Source of the DNA: Alcaligenes faecalis
GTDB lineage: Bacteria > Pseudomonadota > Gammaproteobacteria > Burkholderiales > Burkholderiaceae_B
NCBI RefSeq assembly: GCF_041521385.1
Contig: NZ_CP168006.1
Coordinates: forward strand, 3,721,590 to 3,785,589
Direction of reading: 5' to 3'
DNA length: 64,000 bases
Part shown: positions 18,975 through 26,729 of the stretch, one piece after another
Layout: every line of letters begins with the position of its first letter
How positions within the stretch are numbered: the first letter of the stretch is position 1
Notes under the pieces: generated by a model
What the model was told of the DNA's origin: nothing
Databases searched by the model: none
The model's input: the letters and a program-made list of their open reading frames with translations, nothing else
Position numbers and translations under genes: made by a program

Positions 18975-19428
18975 GGAAGCAGCGCCAGAAGAGTCCATAG
19001 CCCAAGCCCAGCAAGCCATTGTGGACAGCTTTCAGTGCCTGGGTGACTGGATGCTGCGTTATGAGTATCTGATTGATCTGGGGTGCTCCTTGCCGGACTT
19101 TCCCGAAACATGGCGTACGGAGGCGAATCGCTTGCACGGCTGTCAGGCACAAGTGTGGATGGTGTCTGAATTGCGTGATCACAGGCTGTTTTTTCAGGCT
19201 CGTAGTGATTCCGCCATTGTTACGGGCTTGTTGGCTTTATTGATGAAGGTGTATTCGGGGCGTCTGCCTGAAGAAATCCTTTCCCATCCGCCCGACTTTT
19301 TACGGGCAATTGAACTGGAGCAGCACTTGTCACCGAATCGCGCCAATGGCCTGTTTCACATGATGGAGCGGATTCGTTTGATGGCACAAGACGCTCTGGA
19401 TGTAGAAGCTGCCAAGGCAAAACCATGA
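18967..19428 (+). CDS. SufE-family sulfur acceptor protein
   Basis: SufE proteins take persulfide sulfur from a SufS/CsdA cysteine desulfurase and stimulate iron-sulfur cluster assembly. This 153-residue protein has the family motif with the acceptor cysteine in LHGCQAQVW and the preceding [12 protein letters not shown] segment. The GTG start at 18967 is supported by AGGAG six bases upstream and an eight-base overlap with yidD; the open frame extends further upstream but only inside yidD. The stop overlaps the ATG of the next gene (ATGA). As a member of the zinc operon, it may be a backup sulfur-transfer component. This last point is inference. Confidence 0.88.
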   Translation: MDKEAAPEESIAQAQQAIVDSFQCLGDWMLRYEYLIDLGCSLPDFPETWRTEANRLHGCQAQVWMVSELRDHRLFFQARSDSAIVTGLLALLMKVYSGRLPEEILSHPPDFLRAIELEQHLSPNRANGLFHMMERIRLMAQDALDVEAAKAKP

Positions 19429-20819
19429 CGCCAGAAACTCCGAAGGCCCCTACCTCCCAGACTGCAGAAACCGCCAGGCAGCAAAATTTGCGTCATGCCG
19501 ATTTGCTGCTCTGTGGCGGCACGGTAATGACCCCTAACGGAGCCGAACATATCGATATTGCCTGTGTGCAAGGCCGGATTATGGCTCTGGGCGATTTGCG
19601 GCCCAGTTGGAGCGCAGACGGTGTGCTGGACCTTACGGGGTTGCACGTATTGCCAGGGGTGATAGACAGTCAGGTGCATTTCCGAGAGCCGGGGCTGGAG
19701 CACAAAGAGAATCTGGAAGCGGGTACACGGGGCGCGGTCCTGGGCGGGGTGACGGCGGTTTTCGAGATGCCCAACACGCATCCCTTGACCTTGGGAGCTG
19801 CTGATTTGCAAGCCAAGCTGGATGCCGCTCAAGGCCGTAGCTGGTGTGATCATGCCTTTTATATCGGTGGTTCTGCCTTGAATGCCGAGTCCTTGCAGGA
19901 ATTGGAGCAGCTCCCAGGCTGTGCAGGTATCAAGGTCTTTATGGGCAGCTCTTTTGGAGACTTATTAGCGGATGAGGACGACGTCCTGCGTCGCATCCTG
20001 CGTCATGGCCGCAGACGGCTGGCGGTGCACGCGGAGGATGAAGCCAGGCTGCGTGAACGCAAACATATCGCCCTGGATAGCGGCGATGTGCGCCAACATC
20101 CGGTTTGGCGCGATGTGGAAAGTGCCTTGAAGGCCACCCAACGCATTGTGCATCTGGCGGCAGAGGTGAATCGCCGTTTGCATGTGCTCCACGTGTCTAC
20201 CGCAGAGGAAATGCAGTTTCTGGCTGCACACAAACACCGCGTGACAGTAGAAGTGACCCCGCATCATTTAAGCCTGCAAGCCCCGGAATGCTATGAGTGT
20301 CTGGGCAGTCTGGCGCAAATGAATCCCCCGGTGCGCGAGCAAGCCCATCAGGATGCGCTATGGCAAGCGATTCGATCGGGTGTAGTGGATGTCATCGGCA
20401 GCGATCACGCGCCCCATACCTTGCTGGAAAAATCCCAGGCCTATCCCGCTTCACCCAGCGGTATGACTGGCGTGCAAACCTTGCTGCCCGTGATGTTGAA
20501 CCATGTCCATGCAGGCCGTTTAAGCCTGCAACGGCTAGTGGATTTGACCAGTGCCGGGCCTGCCCGGATTTTTGGTCTGGAAGGCAAGGGACGCATTGCT
20601 GTGGGCTGTGATGCGGATTTCAGCATTGTGGATGTGAAGGCGCGGCGCCGTATCCGCAATGACTGGATTGCCAGTGTTAGCGGTTGGTCTCCCTATGACG
20701 GCACGCCGGTGGTGGGCTGGCCGATTCACACCATTGTGCGCGGTCACTGTGTGGTTCGTGATGAAGCCTTGGCAGGGCAAGCACAAGGCAGGCCGCTGCG
20801 TTTTCTGGAAGTCCCTTAG
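19425..20819 (+). CDS. Dihydroorotase-family amidohydrolase (Zur-operon paralogue)
   Basis: This 464-residue COG0044 amidohydrolase resembles class I dihydroorotase, which cyclises carbamoyl aspartate in pyrimidine synthesis. Visible metal-site residues are the carboxylated lysine in GIKVFMGSS, histidines in RLAVHAEDE and HVLHVSTAEE, and the aspartate in IGSDHAPH. The usual HxH metal motif at the N terminus reads DSQVHFREPG, so the first histidine is glutamine. Duplicate dihydroorotases are known members of Zur regulons, where a changed metal site could reduce zinc need. That functional reading is inference. It starts within the sufE stop (ATGA). An allantoinase or hydantoinase-like activity cannot be excluded. 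Confidence 0.85.
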   Translation: MTPETPKAPTSQTAETARQQNLRHADLLLCGGTVMTPNGAEHIDIACVQGRIMALGDLRPSWSADGVLDLTGLHVLPGVIDSQVHFREPGLEHKENLEAGTRGAVLGGVTAVFEMPNTHPLTLGAADLQAKLDAAQGRSWCDHAFYIGGSALNAESLQELEQLPGCAGIKVFMGSSFGDLLADEDDVLRRILRHGRRRLAVHAEDEARLRERKHIALDSGDVRQHPVWRDVESALKATQRIVHLAAEVNRRLHVLHVSTAEEMQFLAAHKHRVTVEVTPHHLSLQAPECYECLGSLAQMNPPVREQAHQDALWQAIRSGVVDVIGSDHAPHTLLEKSQAYPASPSGMTGVQTLLPVMLNHVHAGRLSLQRLVDLTSAGPARIFGLEGKGRIAVGCDADFSIVDVKARRRIRNDWIASVSGWSPYDGTPVVGWPIHTIVRGHCVVRDEALAGQAQGRPLRFLEVP

Positions 20820-20844
20820 CCGCCTATTCAGCAAGGAGTGCGCC

Positions 20845-21303
20845 ATGACGGATTCAAAAGAGCTTAAAGAGCGTGGCCTGAAGGTGACCACCGCCCGTAT
20901 TCAGATTCTTGAGATTTTTCAGGCCCCCGGCATTCGTCATTTGACGGCGGACGATGTGTATCGCCAATTGATACGACAAGGCAGCGAGATTGGCCTGGCG
21001 ACCGTCTACCGCGTGCTGACTCAGTTGCAGCAGGCAGGTTTGTTAAAGCAGGTTTATTTTGAATCCGGCCGGGCGCTCTATGAGCTGGATGATGGCGAGC
21101 ACCATGATCACCTGATCTGCACGGACTGCGGGCGTGTGCAGGAATTTCATGACAAGGCCATCGAGCAGCGACAAAAAGCGATTGCTCAAGAACGAGGTTT
21201 TCAGATTCTGGAGCATAGCCATGTGCTGTATGGCCGTTGCCTGACACCGGATTGCGAATATCGCCCGGAACCCATGATGACAAGGAAGAAACGTGAAGAC
21301 TGA
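20845..21303 (+). CDS. Fur-family metalloregulator
   Basis: The 152-residue protein has the Fur winged HTH ([26 protein letters not shown]) followed by the metal-sensing region [16 protein letters not shown] and a second cysteine pair in [10 protein letters not shown]. Its start [15 protein letters not shown] resembles Fur itself more than the classical Zur. Within a Zur-boxed operon, autoregulation by zinc is plausible, so it may be the Zur of this organism or a Fur-like paralogue. AAGGAG lies upstream of the ATG. Its stop overlaps the GTG start of the hisI paralogue. The metal sensed cannot be decided from sequence alone. Confidence 0.88.
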   Translation: MTDSKELKERGLKVTTARIQILEIFQAPGIRHLTADDVYRQLIRQGSEIGLATVYRVLTQLQQAGLLKQVYFESGRALYELDDGEHHDHLICTDCGRVQEFHDKAIEQRQKAIAQERGFQILEHSHVLYGRCLTPDCEYRPEPMMTRKKRED

Positions 21304-21808
21304 AGGACAAGACACAAGGTCTGCTGAAAATACGGCAGTACACATGAGCCGCCGAATTTCGGTAGAGCAAGTGGAAGAGGGCTATGAGCTGGCCCCCAAG
21401 TTTGACGAGCATGGCCTGATTGCCTGCATCACGACAGACGCTAATAATGGCGAGGTCTTGATGCTGGGTTACATGAACCGGGAGGCCCTGGAAAAAACCA
21501 TACAGACAGGGCAAGCCCATTACTGGAGCCGCTCGCGTCAAACGCTCTGGCATAAAGGTGCCAGCAGCGGACTGGTGCAGACGGTAGAGGAAATGCGTAT
21601 CGACGACGACCAGGATGCTGTGTGGTTACGTGTGCGGGTAGCCGGTTCCAGGGCCAGTTGCCACGTGGGCTATTACTCCTGTTTCTACCGGCAGGTGCCG
21701 ATGGGCGCCAAGCGCAGCAAGGGTCAGGATCTGGTCTTCGTGGAGTCCACCAAGACCTTTGATCCGAAAGCTGTGTATGGCGATGTGCCTAATCCTACCG
21801 TGCTTTAA
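21293..21808 (+). CDS. Phosphoribosyl-AMP cyclohydrolase paralogue (HisI-like)
   Basis: HisI opens the adenine ring of phosphoribosyl-AMP in histidine synthesis using zinc. This 171-residue paralogue keeps the family body ([33 protein letters not shown]) and two cysteines in [13 protein letters not shown]. The third ligand, normally the Cys of a D-C-D motif, is replaced: the segment reads [11 protein letters not shown]. Paralogous HisI genes are typical members of Zur regulons and may work with less or another metal; that is inference. A GTG at 21293 with AAGGAAG upstream overlaps the preceding gene; an ATG at 21344 is an alternative. The gene is convergent with and overlaps the MFS gene by four bases. 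Confidence 0.85.
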   Translation: MKTEGQDTRSAENTAVHMSRRISVEQVEEGYELAPKFDEHGLIACITTDANNGEVLMLGYMNREALEKTIQTGQAHYWSRSRQTLWHKGASSGLVQTVEEMRIDDDQDAVWLRVRVAGSRASCHVGYYSCFYRQVPMGAKRSKGQDLVFVESTKTFDPKAVYGDVPNPTVL

Positions 21809-23037
21809 TTGATTTTGTTTCTGGTCGTACTGCGGGTAAGCAAGGCAACCAGCACCAGGAGTGCGCAGACCAGCATATAGGGAACGCCGGGGGAAACTTC
21901 GTACAGCAGGCTTCCGGCCAGTGGCCCAAGGACGATGCCCAAGCCTTGGGCTGCCCCGATAGAGCCCGCTGCGGAACCTTGTTCATGAGGTTCGACGGCA
22001 TTGGCCGCTAAGGCGGAGAAAGCGGGGAAAATCCAGCCCATACCGCCTGCGGCAAAGAAGTAGCAGACCATGAGCATCCATTGGCTGTCGGCCAGGGCTA
22101 CCGCCCCAAAACCTGCGGCACTGATCAATCCACCCACCTGAATTAGACGTTGTGGTGACCAGGATAGTTTGCGCACGATCAATTGCGAGGCAATCAAGCC
22201 TACACCGACCAAGGTCAAAGCAAAACCGGCTGCTTGGGCTGCGGCTTCTGGACCCAGCCCCAGACGGTCAATGGCAAAGAAACCGACAGCGATTTGTCCG
22301 ATCGCCACGCTGAACATGGCTGCAAAAGCAACGAGCATGGCTTGTCGCAGTCGTGGGTCGTTCAACCGTAGGCTGGTGGGTTTCTGGTTGTTTACGACCG
22401 TGCTGCGTGGCAAGCGGTACCAGAGGATACCCAGCGCCAGCAGGGGTAGCAGGGCTGTCAGATACAGCGGAAGATCCAGACCGTATTGTGCCAGCATGGC
22501 CGCCATGGCCGGGCCCGCTACCAGGCCAATTCCGTTGGCGGCACCCAGCGAAGCCATGACGCTTGCCCGCCGTTCCGGGGGGATGTGGTCGGCAATCAAG
22601 GCTTGGCTGGTGGTGGGAATGGCCGCGAAGAATCCGCCGACTGCTCCGCGTGTAATCAGGAGTCCAACAAATACTACCCAGGCAGGAGCCTGGAAGTGCA
22701 GAGATAGAATGAGAACGGCGCACATGGCCCAGTAGACCAGCATGAAGCCGCCCACTCCGGCCAGTAAAACAGGCCTGCGTCCACGGCTATCGCTCAGGGA
22801 GCCCCAGTGCCGTGACAACAGCATCCACAAGACGCCGCCTACCGTGACGACAGCGCCCGCTTGCCACGGCGGGAGTTGCAGGGAGCGGGCAATAGGTCCG
22901 ATCAGGGCCACAAAGGCCATCATGGCCATGGTGCAGCTCATGTAGGCCAGCATCAATGGCTTGAGGTGAAAGGGGGGCGCGTTGCCTAGTGAAGGAGCCA
23001 CATCTGTGGGGGCGGTGAGGGGCGTGTCCTGAGTCAT
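21805..23037 (-). CDS. MFS transporter with an upstream Fur box
   Basis: This 410-residue protein has about 12 hydrophobic segments and the major facilitator motif A between segments 2 and 3 ([14 protein letters not shown]). It resembles drug:proton antiporters of the TetA type. A Fur-box-like 19-bp perfect palindrome lies 58 bases upstream of the start, which suggests induction by iron limitation and therefore siderophore export or uptake. No biosynthesis genes are next to it. The start is the only convincing Met before the cytosolic N-terminal tail and first membrane segment. Substrate unknown. Confidence 0.85.
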   Translation of the reverse strand: MTQDTPLTAPTDVAPSLGNAPPFHLKPLMLAYMSCTMAMMAFVALIGPIARSLQLPPWQAGAVVTVGGVLWMLLSRHWGSLSDSRGRRPVLLAGVGGFMLVYWAMCAVLILSLHFQAPAWVVFVGLLITRGAVGGFFAAIPTTSQALIADHIPPERRASVMASLGAANGIGLVAGPAMAAMLAQYGLDLPLYLTALLPLLALGILWYRLPRSTVVNNQKPTSLRLNDPRLRQAMLVAFAAMFSVAIGQIAVGFFAIDRLGLGPEAAAQAAGFALTLVGVGLIASQLIVRKLSWSPQRLIQVGGLISAAGFGAVALADSQWMLMVCYFFAAGGMGWIFPAFSALAANAVEPHEQGSAAGSIGAAQGLGIVLGPLAGSLLYEVSPGVPYMLVCALLVLVALLTRSTTRNKIN

Positions 23038-23094
23038 AAGAATCGTGATCGCTAAAGCGCCATGAAAGGAAAGAATCCGGGATTAAGATATTTT

Positions 23095-23113
23095 GATATT
23101 GAGACTCAATATC
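23095..23113. promoter_or_regulatory. Fur box upstream of the MFS gene
   Basis: GATATTGAGACTCAATATC is a perfect 9-1-9 inverted repeat and matches the 19-bp Fur consensus GATAATGATAATCATTATC at 15 positions. It sits at promoter distance from the MFS gene. Confidence 0.75.
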
Positions 23114-23319
23114 ATTACCTAAATGTCAGGATTACGCTAGCAGAGTGACAAAAAAAGTTTTTTGGATGCTGGCCTCAACATTGTTTGTACGTGGATCAGA
23201 TCGCCATGCCCAGGGTGGCCCAGGCTCGGGCGATTGCGTCAGTCTGCCTTGTGGGGAGCGGTGTGCGGCGTATGGCCTTGCTGATATTGAGTTGTTTGCT
23301 TGGCAGAACCGCTTTTATT

Positions 23320-24138
23320 TCATGATGAAGGCTGGTTCTGTGGCCATAAGGCATGGAAGTGATGGACTGGACCTTGCCCCAGGCCGATCTGCAATTGGTC
23401 GGCTGCGGCCAAAGCGCCATTCAGGTATTCCTTGGCCAAGCCCACTGCAACCGGTACGCTGCGGCCCGGTAGCAGGGCCGCAATGGCGGAGGACAGTGAG
23501 CAGCCCGTGCCATGCGTGTTGCGTGTCGGGATGCGTGGCGACTGAAATACATGGCTTTGCCCCTGGCCTTGCAGCAAATCCACACTGTCTGGGCCATCTA
23601 GATGGCCGCCCTTGAGCAGTACCCATTCAGGGCCTAACAAGCATAGCTCGCTTAAGGTACTTTGCATCGCTTGCAGCGAGGCGGGTTCGGGTTTTTGTAG
23701 CAGATCGCCCGCTTCGGGCAAGTTGGGGGTGAGCAGGGTACACATGGGTAGTAGCCTGTCGCGCACGATGGACACGGCTTCGGGGCTGAGCAAACGATCC
23801 CCGCTTTTGGCCACCATGACCGGGTCCAGCACAATCGGGCAATCCAGGCCATGATGGCGCAGGCGGTCTGCAATCGCTTCCGCAATCCCTGCATTGGCAA
23901 TCATGCCGATTTTGATGGCATCCACGCGCACATCATCAAACACTGCATCCAACTGGTCGGCCACAAAGTCTGGCTCCAGCGCCACAAAACGCCGCACGCC
24001 CTGGGTGTTTTGTGCGACCACGGCCGTAATCACGCTCATGCCGTAGGCGCCCAAGGCGTACATGGCTTTCAGATCAGCCTGAATACCGGCACCGCTGGTT
24101 GGGTCCGTGCCTGCAATACTCAAGACATTCGGAATCAT
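23320..24138 (-). CDS. thiD: Hydroxymethylpyrimidine/phosphomethylpyrimidine kinase
   Basis: ThiD phosphorylates hydroxymethylpyrimidine twice to give HMP-PP for thiamine synthesis. The 272-residue protein has the ribokinase-fold opening [20 protein letters not shown], the central [15 protein letters not shown] and the C-terminal anion-hole motif [16 protein letters not shown] with the catalytic Asp region. The first codons overlap the end of the Nudix gene (ATGA), and a TPP riboswitch lies upstream of that gene, so the pair forms a thiamine-repressed operon. The C-terminal tail beyond residue 250 is slightly longer than usual and ends in Gln/Pro/Ser. Confidence 0.95.
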   Translation of the reverse strand: MIPNVLSIAGTDPTSGAGIQADLKAMYALGAYGMSVITAVVAQNTQGVRRFVALEPDFVADQLDAVFDDVRVDAIKIGMIANAGIAEAIADRLRHHGLDCPIVLDPVMVAKSGDRLLSPEAVSIVRDRLLPMCTLLTPNLPEAGDLLQKPEPASLQAMQSTLSELCLLGPEWVLLKGGHLDGPDSVDLLQGQGQSHVFQSPRIPTRNTHGTGCSLSSAIAALLPGRSVPVAVGLAKEYLNGALAAADQLQIGLGQGPVHHFHALWPQNQPSS

Positions 24139-24608
24139 GCGCGGCCTGCCTGTTCTTGGTTGGCAGCCAGCGCCAGTGCCTGACGGGCAACCCGGACCAC
24201 ATCAAAGCTTTGTGCCACATCCAGGCTGTCCAGCTCGTCATGGCTAAACCAGCGTGCATCCAGGGCATCATCCCCCGCTTGCGGTTCGCCTTGCTGCCAG
24301 CGGAACAGCACGGCAATCAGGATGAAATGCGAATAGGCCAAAGGTGTGGTGCTGGGCTCGCGGTCAAATACATCCAGCGCATCAAAGACCTGCAAGGCCT
24401 GGCCTTTTACGCCGGTTTCTTCGGCCAGTTCCCGATGAGCCGCCGCCATGATGGTTTCGCCCGCGCGAATCTTGCCGCCCGGAAAGGCCCAGCGTCCAGC
24501 ATCGGGCCGATTGGCGCGGCGTATCAGCAAAATCCGGTCTTGATGGATGACGGCAGCCAGGGTGGCAGTAATAGGGCCGACAGGGGGGGGAGAGTGGTCG
24601 GAAGACAA
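24135..24608 (-). CDS. Nudix hydrolase in the TPP-riboswitch operon
   Basis: The 157-residue protein carries a complete Nudix box, G-X5-E-X7-REL-X2-E-E-X-G, in GGKIRAGETIMAAAHRELAEETG. The fold is MutT-like (VIHQDRILLIRRANRPDAGRWAFPGGK). It is the first gene after the TPP riboswitch and overlaps thiD by four bases. Control by TPP suggests a role in thiamine metabolism, for example hydrolysis of damaged thiamine diphosphates or pathway intermediates; the substrate is inferred from context only. A general housecleaning function is the alternative. It lacks signal or membrane segments. Confidence 0.88.
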   Translation of the reverse strand: MSSDHSPPPVGPITATLAAVIHQDRILLIRRANRPDAGRWAFPGGKIRAGETIMAAAHRELAEETGVKGQALQVFDALDVFDREPSTTPLAYSHFILIAVLFRWQQGEPQAGDDALDARWFSHDELDSLDVAQSFDVVRVARQALALAANQEQAGRA

Positions 24609-24667
24609 GATAGCAACTCCTAGTCAAGGACAGCCATCCGGCAGCAAGCGGCGAGCAGGTACAGACC

Positions 24668-24762
24668 CGTCCCTTCGCCGGCATGACCCGGATCAGGTTC
24701 AACGGGTCACTGCGGTGCAATCTGCTCGGGCAGTTTCTCAGCCTGCTCGCCAGGCTCCCCTC
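24668..24762 (-). ncRNA. TPP riboswitch (THI element)
   Basis: Read on the minus strand, the sequence contains GGGGAGCC at the 5' side, GGCTGAGA, and the conserved TGAACCTGATCCGGGTCATG followed by CCGGCGAAGGGA. These are the core elements of the thi box. It lies 60 bases before the Nudix-thiD operon and should repress it when thiamine diphosphate is abundant. Confidence 0.93.
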
Positions 24763-24816
24763 GGTGAAAAGACCGCTCTTGTTAAAACGGTCTGGGCGAG
24801 TATACCTGTCTTTAGC

Positions 24817-25206
24817 CTATAACTCCCCCGTCAAAAACTGCGCCCGCCCACGCCCGAAGGACCAGTCTGCATCGCTGTTCTCGACCAGAGCAATGATCAG
24901 ATCATTGGGCGAGACGCCACAGTTCTGCTCCAGCCGCTCTGCCAGCAAACGGTAGAACTGAACTTTTTGATTCTCGCTGCGCGGGCGGGACACGATGTGC
25001 AGCAGTACCACCTTGTCGCTACGCGGATAGCCCAGGCCGGTGTCTTCCTGTATCAGCTCGCCGGGACGATGCTGGGTCACGCACTGGTAGCGGTCGCTGG
25101 CGGGAACATCAAAGGCTTGCACCATGGCTTGATGCGCGGTGTCCAGCAGCAGGCGCAGTTCTTCGTCGTTGCGGCCTTGGATCAGATCAAATTTCAGTAA
25201 TGGCAT
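24817..25206 (-). CDS. Tautomerase family protein
   Basis: The 129-residue protein starts Met-Pro (MPLLKFDLIQGRNDEELRLLLD), as in tautomerases where removal of Met exposes the catalytic Pro1. Its double-length beta-alpha-beta pattern (second unit VVLLHIVSRPRSENQKVQFYRLLAERLEQ-like) fits the Tautomerase_2 group rather than the 62-residue 4-oxalocrotonate tautomerases. Physiological substrate is unknown. It is six bases downstream of the globin-like gene on the same strand, so they probably share a transcript. The two are unrelated in known pathways. Confidence 0.85.
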   Translation of the reverse strand: MPLLKFDLIQGRNDEELRLLLDTAHQAMVQAFDVPASDRYQCVTQHRPGELIQEDTGLGYPRSDKVVLLHIVSRPRSENQKVQFYRLLAERLEQNCGVSPNDLIIALVENSDADWSFGRGRAQFLTGEL

Positions 25207-25212
25207 GATGGT

Positions 25213-25599
25213 TCATTCTTGATTGAGACTGCGGTCTGCAAGGCCGCCGGAAGTGATAGCCATATCGTCGTAAATCAGACGTTCGGCTTCGATTAGCAAA
25301 TTCGACAACTGTTGATAGGCGGCGACCCATCTATCTATGAGCTCGTTGCCTGTCATCCTTGCGATCAGCTCTTCGCGTATGGCTTGCAGCTGGCAAGTGC
25401 CCATCATTGGGTCATGCTCGGGCTGGGCCTGTAGAGCGAGGTGATTGTTGGCGATCTGGCTGACCAAGGGGCTTATCGGTGGGGAGTCGCGCAGTATCAA
25501 TTCATAAAAATAGGTGGTCAGGGCTTTGTCGCCGCTTGCCAGCAGCGGGGCAGCGGTCTTGATGATGTCGCGTTGAGCGTCCGTCACCATAAGATTCAA
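25213..25599 (-). CDS. Flavohaemoglobin globin domain with internal deletion
   Basis: The 128-residue protein begins like the globin part of Hmp/FHP flavohaemoglobins (VTDAQRDIIKTAAPLLASGDKALTTYFY). It ends like it too, with NNHLALQ holding the proximal haem histidine and AAYQQLSNLLIEAERLIY. Between LRDSPP and ISPLVSQIANNH about 35-38 residues found in the family are missing. This removes the CD corner phenylalanine and the distal E-helix glutamine. The FAD and NAD reductase domains are also absent. The frame itself is open and starts at an ATG, so it may be expressed, but haem binding by a normal pocket is doubtful. It could be a decaying gene or a shortened globin-fold sensor. It shares its upstream region with the cytochrome b561 gene. 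Confidence 0.7.
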   Translation of the reverse strand: MNLMVTDAQRDIIKTAAPLLASGDKALTTYFYELILRDSPPISPLVSQIANNHLALQAQPEHDPMMGTCQLQAIREELIARMTGNELIDRWVAAYQQLSNLLIEAERLIYDDMAITSGGLADRSLNQE

Positions 25600-26180
25600 A
25601 AGCCGGGCAAGACGTGGCTTTTTTTACAGTGTTCAAGATAGGCAGCTGGGCGAGTCATGGTTTCAGTCTCCAGGTTTGAGGGCGGGATAGCAGGGCTATC
25701 GATAGGGAAGATAGAAGACTGAATGAATCAAGTAAAATGATGAATAATGATTCTATGAATCACTAATAATGATAAGAAAGAGATTCATGTAGGCGAGGCC
25801 TGGACGAGCCTGCGGTTTCTTGCGAACTACAGCGGGTGTTACTCGTTGCCCTTGGACGGCTTGATGATGAAGGATGCACGCCTGCGGCGTGGCGTTCTGA
25901 GAAGAATTTCCTGTTGATAAATCACTAAAAAAGATTTTATTAATCAGTATTCATCATTTTACTTGATCAGTTGCTGCGCCTATCGTCAGGGCTTCTAAAC
26001 GACGGTTCTTGGCACAGCCAAGGCTCTGAGGCCACTGTGACACAGGCCCAGGCCTGCAGGCGACAAGCTGACTGCCGAAACTGGCCGCTTGTACCTGTTG
26101 GGCAGGTGGCTCACGACGTATCACTCTCGGTATTGCACTGTAGAGGACTTGCCCCCGGTGAGCTTTTCAAGGAGCTAATC
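25600..26180. other. Divergent 581-bp gap with a long inverted repeat
   Basis: The region separates the globin-like gene (minus) from the cytochrome b561 gene (plus). It contains a perfect 20-bp inverted repeat (listed separately), AT-rich arms with several GATTC/GAATC motifs, and the repeated word AATCACTAA inside both arms. No supported gene was found in the GC-richer centre or in 25,970-26,180. Confidence 0.6.
25727..25967. repeat. Perfect 20-bp inverted repeat bounding a 241-bp segment
   Basis: ATCAAGTAAAATGATGAATA at 25727-25746 recurs as its exact reverse complement at 25948-25967. Imperfect matches continue inward for about 14 more bases (TGATT and AAATC words). The segment could be a small mobile element with terminal repeats or two copies of an operator serving divergent promoters. 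Confidence 0.8.
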
Positions 26181-26726
26181 ATGCAATTGCGAGACAACGG
26201 ACTCAGGTTCTCGCCCATCACTATTGTGCTGCACTGGCTTGTTGCGGCCTTGCTGTTTTCCATTCTGGGCTTGGGGGTGGCCATGGCCCAAAGCCCCGGC
26301 GATGCGCGATTGGTACAGCTGCAAAATCTGCTGGGGACGCTGTTGTTCCTGATTTCCATCTACCGCTTCTGGGCGCGGGTGACGTCTTTTCACCCCTTGC
26401 CGGTGGGTTCGCCCAACCCGGTGGAGGTAATAGTGGCCCGTTCCGTGGCGACAGCCCTGGCTTTGGCGATGGTGCTGCTGCCTGTCGCCGTCTGGCTATC
26501 CCGTGCGGCGGCTGGCGTAGCGGTGGAGCTGCCCGGTGGCCTGGCCTTGCCGACCTTGATCAGACCGAATGAGCAGGTCAAGGCGGTGGTCGATGTGCTG
26601 TTCAATATTGGCGCCACCGCTTTCCTGGCGGGGCTGGCCTTGCACCTTTTCGGGGCATTCAAAAACCATTTCGTACTGAAGAATCTGGCCCTGCGGCGCA
26701 TGCTGGGCAAACAGGTGGAGTTGTAA
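26181..26726 (+). CDS. Cytochrome b561 family protein
   Basis: The 181-residue integral membrane protein has about four membrane segments and histidines placed as in bacterial b561 di-haem proteins. One is in the first helix (ITIVLHWLVAALLF); others are in the last (LALHLFGAFKNHF). These proteins carry electrons between quinol and periplasmic acceptors. The ATG is supported by AAGGAG six bases upstream; the open frame extends further but only through gene-free sequence. It is followed four bases later by the nitronate monooxygenase gene, so the two are probably co-transcribed. The functional link between them is not obvious. Confidence 0.87.
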   Translation: MQLRDNGLRFSPITIVLHWLVAALLFSILGLGVAMAQSPGDARLVQLQNLLGTLLFLISIYRFWARVTSFHPLPVGSPNPVEVIVARSVATALALAMVLLPVAVWLSRAAAGVAVELPGGLALPTLIRPNEQVKAVVDVLFNIGATAFLAGLALHLFGAFKNHFVLKNLALRRMLGKQVEL

Positions 26727-26729
26727 ATC

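Noticed and set aside
24799..24834. Sigma-70 promoter for the Nudix-thiD operon (TTGACG and TATACT on the minus strand)
   Set aside because: The two elements are 24 bases apart, too far for a standard promoter.
25971..26180. Upstream extension of the cytochrome b561 frame
   Set aside because: AAGGAG and the family start both support ATG 26181; the extra 70 residues have no membrane or haem character.
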